NCBI GenBank assembly: GCA_938008425.1
Contig: CALLKH010000647.1
Coordinates: 1 to 5,227, forward strand
Length of the DNA stretch: 5,227 nt
Origin: an uncultured Planctomycetaceae bacterium
Lineage (GTDB): Bacteria; Planctomycetota; Phycisphaerae; UBA1845; UTPLA1
Reading direction: 5' to 3'
Shown here in pieces: positions 1 through 5,227 of this stretch. Position 1 is the stretch's first letter. Each line of letters opens with the position of its first letter. The notes below the pieces were generated by a model. That model made no database searches, was not told where the DNA came from, and saw only the letters and a program-made list of their open reading frames with translations. A program made the position numbers and the translations under genes.

Positions 1-1077
1 CACGAGGTTGAACGTCGTCAGCACGCTGGTGCGTTCATTGTTCGGAATCGTCTCAAAGAGCAGCAGAAATGTCGCCAGTTCATACGCCCCCCAGCAGACG
101 CCCGCAAGCACCTGCGTCGGCAGAAGGTAATACGGCGAGCCGCTGACCACCCACATCACCGCCAGCGGCACGATGCCGAGTCCACCGATCCAGAGCAGCG
201 TGTGCGCCCCCCACCTTTCCGCCACGCGCCCCAGCACGATCATCGACATCGACTTCGAAAGAAACGAGGTCGCCAGCATGCCGAGATACAGCATGTATGA
301 GAACTCAAGCTTCTGAAGCATGAACGGCGTGAAGAACGGCGCCGCGAGCTGAGATGTCACCTGCACGCCCACCATGTAGAGCATCAGCGCCCCGCCCGTG
401 CCGCGCAGGCGACCCGCCATCTCCCGCAGCGTCACGTTTCGCTCGACGAAATCATCGCACACCGGCTCGGCCTGGCGCATCAGGAAATAGGACGACACCA
501 GCCGCGCGATGGCCGCAACGGCAAACACGAACACGAACCCGAGAAGCGGAGTGCCGCCGAGCTTGGTGTAGTGCAGGACGAGTCCGCCGAGGACGAGCCC
601 GATCATGACGAAGCCCTGCGCGAAGCGCGTGCGCTGCGTGAAGAACCGCGTGCGCAGTCGCATCGGCACGAGGTGGCCCATCCAGGTGTTCCACGCCGGG
701 CCGGCCGCAAGCGCCGTTCCCCAATAGACTGTCGCAACCGCCAGCACGCTCCACGCCGGCATCCATCCCCGCCACGCTGCGATCGCCAGCGGCACGAACG
801 CGAGCCCCTGTGTCGTCGCGCAGATCACGACCCACCGACGGTGCGAACCGGTGTGACGAATGACGCGCGGTGAAATCATTTGAAGGATCGCGCCCATGAG
901 CATGGGCACGGTGGTGATGAGGCCGCTGATCACCTCGCCCAGCCCGATCGCCAGCACAAACGCCGGAAGATACGTCTCGCCGAGGCCGACCATCACACTG
1001 TACGCGGACGCGTCGATGACGCTGTTTCGCAGGCTGTGTCGAATGGGATTGTCAGGGTCGTCGCGGTGGCGGAACAT
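1..1077 (-). CDS. MFS family transporter, C-terminus cut by window edge
   Basis: This is a polytopic inner-membrane transporter of the Major Facilitator Superfamily; its substrate cannot be told. The reverse-strand frame is open from the ATG at 1077 to base 1 (359 codons, no stop). About ten hydrophobic segments are visible, near residues 30-49, 50-69, 81-101, 108-127, 153-169, 178-200, 228-250, 261-281, 292-311 and 317-342, so roughly TM11-12 lie outside the window. GRVAERWGAHTLLWIG (residues 283-298), between the eighth and ninth segments, matches the MFS motif-A loop of the second half. The loop after TM4 (NTWMGHLVPMRLRTRFFTQR, 130-149) has the W..LVP..R.RFF pattern seen in one MFS branch. 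The start is uncertain: the frame stays open upstream, with a GTG at 1113, and neither start has a clear ribosome binding site. It is transcribed divergently from the surface-protein gene. The family call is firm; the function is open. Confidence 0.9.
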   Translation of the reverse strand, partial: MFRHRDDPDNPIRHSLRNSVIDASAYSVMVGLGETYLPAFVLAIGLGEVISGLITTVPMLMGAILQMISPRVIRHTGSHRRWVVICATTQGLAFVPLAIAAWRGWMPAWSVLAVATVYWGTALAAGPAWNTWMGHLVPMRLRTRFFTQRTRFAQGFVMIGLVLGGLVLHYTKLGGTPLLGFVFVFAVAAIARLVSSYFLMRQAEPVCDDFVERNVTLREMAGRLRGTGGALMLYMVGVQVTSQLAAPFFTPFMLQKLEFSYMLYLGMLATSFLSKSMSMIVLGRVAERWGAHTLLWIGGLGIVPLAVMWVVSGSPYYLLPTQVLAGVCWGAYELATFLLLFETIPNNERTSVLTTFNLV

Positions 1078-1389
1078 CCGTGGGCCGATCTGGGAATCCA
1101 ACTTACTGGCCACACCCTGCGGCGGCCGGTCAAACAAGGGTGGAGCATTGTAGCAGCCCAGTGTGTTCGTCGAAACGCGATGGATCGGCCGCTGTCAGCA
1201 CGTCCTCGTCGAGCGGCTTCGGAATCGATCGCCTGTCCCAGGCCATCGCAGAACGGCTCGACGTGCTTCGCCGGCCCCATGCAAACAATTTCACGTCTCG
1301 CGTCCAAACCCGCCCACTCGACCAATATGAACTCATGTAGCCGGTTGAAATGCACCCGGCACCAGCCTCAAACAACAGGGAGAAAAGCC
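1078..1389. other. Divergent intergenic region, no gene seen
   Basis: About 310 bases separate the start of the leftward transporter from the start of the rightward surface-protein gene. The region must hold the promoters for both directions. I see no -35/-10 pair good enough to call: a TTGAAA occurs near 1344 but lacks a convincing -10 at the right distance, and the AT-richer stretch near 1322-1336 is only a weak candidate. Short open frames cross the region on both strands but have no ribosome binding site and no recognisable protein features. No tRNA, riboswitch or strong terminator hairpin was recognised. Confidence 0.6.
1378..1382 (+). promoter_or_regulatory. Shine-Dalgarno site that fixes the start of the surface-protein gene
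   Basis: GGGAG lies 7 nt before the ATG at 1390. The reading frame is open much further upstream, back to 880, so this site decides the start. The residues that follow the ATG at 1390 form a classical signal peptide, which supports the choice. Confidence 0.75.
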
Positions 1390-3612
1390 ATGCCTCGAAA
1401 ATCGGCATTCTGCGCGCTGGCGGGCCTCCTGGTGGGCGCAAGCGCCTTGCCGGCGGCCGGTCAGAACTCAAATATCACCTATCAAGGACACCTGAAAGAC
1501 GCCGGAAACGGTGTTAACGGCCTCGTTGATGTTTCGTTTTCGCTATACGACGCCCAATCCGGCGGTAATCAGGTAGGAACCACCCAGTTCGCCGAGGACG
1601 TCGACGTGGTCGATGGACTCTTCTCCACCGAAGTCGACTTCGGCGCCGGCGCGTTCGGAGGCGGACCGCGGTGGCTGGAGATCGCGATCGCCAGACCGGC
1701 CGGTGGAAGCTACACGACGCTCACGCCACGCCAAGCAGTGACGGCCGCGCCGTACGCGCTCTATGCACTGGATGGCCCCGGAAGCGGAGTCACGCCCTGG
1801 CAACTCAACAGCGGCGACGTCTACTACAACGGCGGCAGCGTCGGCATCGGCACCAACACACCCAGCGGCGCCCTGGAGGCTGTGGGTGGTGTGCGAAGCT
1901 CCGGTCCCGGCTCCGGCTTCTTCGTCTTCAATCCCAACAACCCGGGAGCCAGCGCCCACATGAGCTGGCTCAATGACACGGCTCGCATCCGCGTGGGCGG
2001 ATCCGGCGCCGGCGCCAACGGCGGCTTCTCGATTCAGCGCATCGGCGATCAGACGCTCTTTCGCGTCACCGACAACCGCCGCGTCGGCATCATCGAAGAA
2101 GATCCGCTCGTCGAATTGCACGTGACCGGCGAGAGCATCGGACTGCTCGCCGGCGCGCTCGAAAACGACGAAATCATCGTCGAGGCGCAGGACGCCGTCA
2201 TGGGTCTTTACAGCACGTCGCAGGGAGACTGGGGCTCGGCGATCTCCCTCAAGGAAGTCAGCGGAGGCAACATCGTTGACACCTGGGGCATCGCCCGACA
2301 AACCACCACGGGCAACAGCAACCTGTTCTTTACCTACGGACCCAGTAACAACTACGCAGTCAATCCGAGCGTGATGATGCTCGGCGCCAACGGCAATGTC
2401 GGCATCGGCACGACCGCCGCCTTCGCCAAAATGACCGTGCAGGTGGACAACCCGGGTTCTTCCGCCGTGTCCGGCCAGAACACGAGTTCATCCGGCAACG
2501 CAGGAAACTTCGGTTGCAGCGACCCCGCCAATTCTGATACGGCTCTGTTGGCGATTCACGCCGGCGCCGGAAAGGCATTCCTGGCTTACAACTACGGCAC
2601 CGGACCGGCAGCCGAAGTCACCATTGATAATCCCGCGAGTTCGGCGCCCTCGCTGCGCGTGACCAACAGCGGCAGCGGCTCGGCCGTCGAGGCCGGCGGA
2701 ATCGTCCACTCGACCTCGGGTGGCTTCCGATTCCCTGACGGCAGCATGCAGACAACCGCTGCGACCGGCGGCGGCGGTGGCCTCTCGCTTCCATTCAATG
2801 ACACCGTAGTCTCGTCCAGCACCGCCTTCAGCGTCACCAACGACGGCAACGGCCGGGCGGCCTACTTTGAGAGCACGTCGGATGGCGAATCATTGCGGGC
2901 CGTCAGCTTCACCAACGACTCGGCGGTCACAGCGATCAACAACGGCACCGGCAGCGCCGGCTTCTTCCAGAACTTCGGCGGCACGGCGAACACGGTCACG
3001 GTTTCCTCCTTCGCCGATGGCAAGGCTCTGAACGTTCTGCAACTCGGCGACGGCGGACCGGCCGGTCACTTTGAAGTTAACAATGTCGCCAGCGGTCAGC
3101 CGGCGATTCGCGCCGTCGTCACCAACGGAGACGGTTATGCCATCGACGCCGAAGGCCGTATCCGCACCCATGAGCTGGAAATCACCGGCGGCGCCGACTT
3201 GTCGGAGCAGTTCGACATCGACGGCGCAGGCGCGGCGATCGAGCCGGGCATGGTGGTCTGCATTGATGCGACGAATCCCGGCAAGCTGACAATCAGCCGT
3301 CGCGCCTACGACCCGACCGTGGCCGGCATCGTCAGCGGCGCCGGCGGCGTGAAGCCCGGCATGTTGATGGGTCAGAAAGGCACGAAGGCCGACGGCGAAC
3401 ATCCCGTCGCCCTGACCGGCCGCGTCTATGTGCGCGTCACCACAGACAATGGCCCCGTCCAACCCGGCGACATGCTGACCACTTCCGACACACCCGGCGT
3501 CGCCATGAAAGCCACCGACCGCGACCGCGCCTTCGGCTCGACAATCGGCAAGGCGATGTCATCGCTCGAAAGCGGTGAGGGCCTGGTCCTGGTGTTGGTC
3601 AATCTCCAGTAG
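1390..3612 (+). CDS. Exported repeat-rich fibre/adhesin-like surface protein
   Basis: The protein has 740 residues and its exact role is unknown. It starts with a Sec signal peptide (MPRK, then a hydrophobic run to about residue 22, small residues AAG before the likely cleavage near 24-25). Residues 29-126 form a conserved N-terminal domain: YQGHL (31-35), VDVSFSLYDAQSGG (47-59), DGLFSTEVDFGAGAF (75-89), RWLEIAI (94-100) and LTPRQAVTAAPYALYA (111-126). Then come fibre-like VGIGT segments at 151-155 and 337-341 and a diverged one at 232-234 (RVGI), each followed by a short beta-strand. Residues 358-590 are degenerate Gly/Asn/Ser-rich repeats, with FPDGSMQTTAA at 448-458. The C-terminal module (about 602-740) has ADLSEQFDI, EPGMVVCID, GRVYV, QPGDMLTTSDTPG and a hydrophobic end, LVLVLVNLQ. 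Such modules resemble the ends of tail-fibre-like proteins that carry chaperone or self-cleavage domains; that link is inference. Probably cotranscribed with the protease gene 34 nt downstream. Confidence 0.85.
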   Translation: MPRKSAFCALAGLLVGASALPAAGQNSNITYQGHLKDAGNGVNGLVDVSFSLYDAQSGGNQVGTTQFAEDVDVVDGLFSTEVDFGAGAFGGGPRWLEIAIARPAGGSYTTLTPRQAVTAAPYALYALDGPGSGVTPWQLNSGDVYYNGGSVGIGTNTPSGALEAVGGVRSSGPGSGFFVFNPNNPGASAHMSWLNDTARIRVGGSGAGANGGFSIQRIGDQTLFRVTDNRRVGIIEEDPLVELHVTGESIGLLAGALENDEIIVEAQDAVMGLYSTSQGDWGSAISLKEVSGGNIVDTWGIARQTTTGNSNLFFTYGPSNNYAVNPSVMMLGANGNVGIGTTAAFAKMTVQVDNPGSSAVSGQNTSSSGNAGNFGCSDPANSDTALLAIHAGAGKAFLAYNYGTGPAAEVTIDNPASSAPSLRVTNSGSGSAVEAGGIVHSTSGGFRFPDGSMQTTAATGGGGGLSLPFNDTVVSSSTAFSVTNDGNGRAAYFESTSDGESLRAVSFTNDSAVTAINNGTGSAGFFQNFGGTANTVTVSSFADGKALNVLQLGDGGPAGHFEVNNVASGQPAIRAVVTNGDGYAIDAEGRIRTHELEITGGADLSEQFDIDGAGAAIEPGMVVCIDATNPGKLTISRRAYDPTVAGIVSGAGGVKPGMLMGQKGTKADGEHPVALTGRVYVRVTTDNGPVQPGDMLTTSDTPGVAMKATDRDRAFGSTIGKAMSSLESGEGLVLVLVNLQ

Positions 3613-3634
3613 CGAACCGCGGCAACGTCGCCGA

Positions 3635-3639
3635 GAGGG
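3635..3639 (+). promoter_or_regulatory. Shine-Dalgarno site of the metalloprotease gene
   Basis: A GAGGG core within GAGAGGG lies 7 nt before the ATG at 3647. It selects this ATG over an in-frame ATG at 3575, which sits inside the preceding gene and would put a non-signal-like stretch in front of the signal peptide. Confidence 0.7.
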
Positions 3640-3646
3640 CAAAACG

Positions 3647-4789
3647 ATGTTCAATCAAATGAGACAACGGGGTATTTGCCTGGCCGCAGTCGCAATCGCG
3701 CTGATGCTGGCACCGGCATCGACAACGTTATTCGGCCAAACCGCCGACCTGGATGACTCGGCGCCAACCGGACCCGGCCTGAACTCCTGCGGCACCCTGC
3801 TGACACCCGAGCAGGCCGAGGTCGCAGCCTACCTCGAGTCGATCGGAACCTACGATCCGCCGGCGGGGCTTCCGCGCTTTCTCATGCAGGTCCCGGTCAC
3901 GATCCACATCGTCCGCCTCGACAACGGCACCGGCGGGCTCACTTCCCAGCAGGCCGATGACGCGCTGGCGGCAGCCAACGCACTGTGGGAGCCCGCGGGG
4001 CTTCAGTTCTTTCGCCCGCTTTCAGTCCGATTCATCAACAACACCAGCCTGTTCAACGTCGACAACGAAGCCGAACTCGTGGCACTCTGGTCCACCGACG
4101 TCATTCAGGACAGCGTCAACGTTTACTTCGTCAACCAGCTTGCCTCCTTCGACGGCGGCAGCTTCTGCGGCATCGCCAGCTTTTCCTATGTACCGGTGCA
4201 GGGCATCGCAGTCGCCAACGGCTGCACACCCTCCGGCGGCAACACGACGACATTCGCCCACGAACTGGGTCACTACTTTGACCTCTATCACACCCATGAA
4301 ACCGCGGTCGGCGTCGAATGCCCCGACGGCTCGAACTGCGCCACGGCCGGCGACCTGGTGTGCGATACACCGGCCGACCCCAACCTGGCCGGCGCCGGCC
4401 AGCTCAGCGGCTGCTCCTATTCGGGGTCCGGTACCGCCTGCGGCGACCCCTATAACCCCGACACACGAAACGTGATGTCGTACGCCGGCGCCTGTCGATC
4501 ACAGTTTTCATACCTGCAAGCTGTGCGGGCCGCGACCACTCTGTTCAACGTCCGCACCAATCTCGTCATTGCAGGGGGCAATCCGACCGTCACCTGGGTC
4601 GAGTTCGGCGCCCCCGCCGGCGGCAATGGCACGCACGGCAATCCATACAACTCGCTTGCGGAAGGCGTCGCCCATGTCGCGCCGGGCGGTCGTGTGGTGA
4701 TCAAGCGCGGCAGCTCCGGCGAAACCATCACCCTCACGGAGCCGGTCACGCTCGACGCATTCCAGGGCTCGGCGGTGATCGGGAGTTAG
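3647..4789 (+). CDS. Secreted zinc metalloprotease, M43 (pappalysin)-like, with C-terminal beta-helix-like module
   Basis: A 380-residue exported peptidase of the metzincin type. Residues 1-30 form a signal peptide (MFNQMRQRG, hydrophobic core 10-22, likely cleavage around FGQ at 29-31). VPVTIHIVRLDNGTGGLTSQ (82-101) matches the start of the catalytic domain in M43-like enzymes. The zinc motif HELGHYFDLYH spans 205-215: His205, His209 and His215 would bind zinc and Glu206 would be the catalytic base. CDTPADP (239-245) and NVMSYAGACRSQFS (275-288), with Met277 as Met-turn, fit M43. Asp212 replaces the glycine usual in HExxHxxGxxH. Nine cysteines (48, 174, 193, 225, 231, 239, 256, 265, 283) lie after the signal peptide and suggest disulfides outside the cytoplasm. 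Residues 316-380 (WVEFGAP, GNPYNSLAEGV, GGRVVIKRGSSGETITL) resemble a short pectate-lyase-like beta-helix or cell-surface module. The start is chosen by ribosome binding site and signal peptide. Substrate unknown. Confidence 0.88.
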   Translation: MFNQMRQRGICLAAVAIALMLAPASTTLFGQTADLDDSAPTGPGLNSCGTLLTPEQAEVAAYLESIGTYDPPAGLPRFLMQVPVTIHIVRLDNGTGGLTSQQADDALAAANALWEPAGLQFFRPLSVRFINNTSLFNVDNEAELVALWSTDVIQDSVNVYFVNQLASFDGGSFCGIASFSYVPVQGIAVANGCTPSGGNTTTFAHELGHYFDLYHTHETAVGVECPDGSNCATAGDLVCDTPADPNLAGAGQLSGCSYSGSGTACGDPYNPDTRNVMSYAGACRSQFSYLQAVRAATTLFNVRTNLVIAGGNPTVTWVEFGAPAGGNGTHGNPYNSLAEGVAHVAPGGRVVIKRGSSGETITLTEPVTLDAFQGSAVIGS

Positions 4790-5033
4790 TATCACGCTCA
4801 AAGTGCCCTACCGGCGTCATCAGGAAATTCCAACGATATCAATTGCCTCAAGTCCTCGCTCGAACCTCATGCGTTGCTTTGGGAGAACTGGCATCACGGA
4901 AAAAGTCGTCCGGTGAAGTGCCCCTCGGGCGTCATGCCGAAGCGAAGCGCCCACCCGGTGACATTTCGAGGCGAAGCGCACACCGCGTGACAAGTCAAAG
5001 CGAATCGCCCGGCTCGGCGAACAACTCCCACGA
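4790..5033. other. Non-coding stretch downstream of the protease gene
   Basis: No convincing coding frame is present here. A rho-independent terminator with a T tract is not visible after the stop at 4789. The right part consists of the 29-bp tandem repeats listed separately. A sequence at 4800-4820 matches the beginning of the first good repeat copy (4915-4935) at 17 of 21 positions and lies 115 bases before it, close to four periods, so the array may once have been longer. Confidence 0.5.
4915..5030. repeat. Imperfect tandem repeat, 29-bp period, four copies
   Basis: Copies start at 4915, 4944, 4973 and 5002, exactly 29 bases apart. Each begins GAA followed by a G/C-rich GTGCCC or GCGCCC-like hexamer, has a GTCAT/GTGACA-like core, and the first three end in AAGC or AGGC. 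The copies at 4944 and 4973 agree at 22 of 29 positions by eye. Weaker copies may flank the array at 4885 and 5032 (30-base spacing). The period is not a multiple of three, so it is not a protein repeat, and there are no unique spacers, so it is not a CRISPR array. It is a diverged minisatellite of unknown role. The small frame starting at the ATG at 4934 inside it stops after 18 codons. Confidence 0.6.
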
Positions 5034-5227
5034 ATGCCGACGAGGGTCATTACCCCAATCCCGTTCCATCAATTGTCTTCGGCCGCCCCCTGGGAATTTG
5101 CGATTGTTTCGGTCGCAGATTTCATCGCGCCGTCGAAATCTATTGAAAGGTTCGATGCCAAAGATTACGATCCAATCAGTCCGGGCCGGGCAACACCAAT
5201 TGAAGACAGCACGGCCCCCCACGCCTC
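5034..5227 (+). CDS. Doubtful partial ORF running off the right edge
   Basis: From the ATG at 5034 the frame is open to the window end (64 complete codons). The product contains WEFAIVSVADFIAPS and ERFDAKDYDPISPG, which read like ordinary protein, but I recognise no family. There is no Shine-Dalgarno site before 5034, and third-position GC is lower than in the three clear genes. An alternative start in another frame, the ATG at 5155 with AAAGG at 5146-5150, is also open to the edge (MPKITIQSVRAG...). Either could be a real gene continuing beyond the window, or the whole stretch may be non-coding. Confidence 0.2.
   Translation, partial: MPTRVITPIPFHQLSSAAPWEFAIVSVADFIAPSKSIERFDAKDYDPISPGRATPIEDSTAPHA

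Noticed and set aside
452..835. Minus-strand 127-codon open frame within the transporter region
   Set aside because: It overlaps the transporter frame, which has clear membrane segments and runs through to the window edge.
1080..1340. Small plus-strand open frame in the divergent intergenic region
   Set aside because: No ribosome binding site and low-complexity Ser-rich product; likely chance.
880..1389. In-frame upstream extension of the surface-protein gene (170 extra codons)
   Set aside because: It lies antisense to the transporter and crosses the intergenic region. The signal peptide and the ribosome binding site both place the start at 1390.
1543..2301. 252-codon open frame on the minus strand
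   Set aside because: It is fully antisense to the surface-protein gene, is explained by GC-rich third positions, and its product has no recognisable domain.
2890..3462. 190-codon open frame on the minus strand
   Set aside because: It is a shadow of the C-terminal half of the surface-protein gene; the plus-strand frame has clear conserved motifs and the minus product has none.
3957..4475. 172-codon open frame in another plus frame inside the protease gene
   Set aside because: The product is a Pro/Thr/Ser/Ala-rich string typical of a shifted frame, while the overlapping frame carries the zinc motif.
4927..4952. Hairpin GGGCG / CGCCC as a terminator
   Set aside because: The stem is only five pairs with a 16-nt loop and no T tract follows; it is a by-product of the repeats.
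4915..5030. CRISPR array
   Set aside because: The 29-bp units follow one another directly, vary throughout their length and have no unique spacers.
4995..5222. 75-codon minus-strand open frame
   Set aside because: The product is basic, unrecognisable and lacks a ribosome binding site; no support for coding.

Overview
The window looks like a chromosomal segment of a GC-rich, free-living bacterium, most probably a member of the Planctomycetota or a related lineage. This is inferred from the GC-rich codon third positions and from two secreted protein types that I associate with that group. One is a long 'YQGHL... / VGIGT... / EPGMVV...' fibre-like surface protein. The other is an M43-type metalloprotease ending in a short beta-helix-like module. 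No rRNA, tRNA, phage integrase or transposase gene is visible, so the taxonomic placement is inference only.

Layout. Positions 1-1077 (minus strand) hold the N-terminal 359 codons of a Major Facilitator Superfamily transporter, cut by the left window edge before its last membrane segments. Positions 1078-1389 are a divergent intergenic region that should carry the promoters of both directions; no strong promoter can be pinned down. Positions 1390-3612 (plus) encode a 740-residue exported, repeat-rich protein with a tail-fibre/adhesin-like architecture and a conserved C-terminal module. Only 34 nt later, positions 3647-4789 (plus) encode a 380-residue exported zinc metalloprotease with the extended zinc motif HELGHYFDLYH, a CDTP segment and a VMSY Met-turn. 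The two plus-strand genes have good Shine-Dalgarno sequences and no terminator between them, so they probably form one transcript. Positions 4790-5227 hold no convincing gene. They contain a short imperfect tandem repeat with a 29-bp period, followed by a less GC-rich stretch with an open frame of doubtful reality running off the right edge.

Functionally, the plus-strand pair makes an exported surface module: a repetitive beta-rich fibre or adhesin plus a secreted protease. It is a reasonable hypothesis, but not shown by the sequence, that the protease acts on the fibre or on a shared extracellular target. The transporter is divergently transcribed and need not be related. Nothing resembling a defence system, CRISPR array or mobile element was found.
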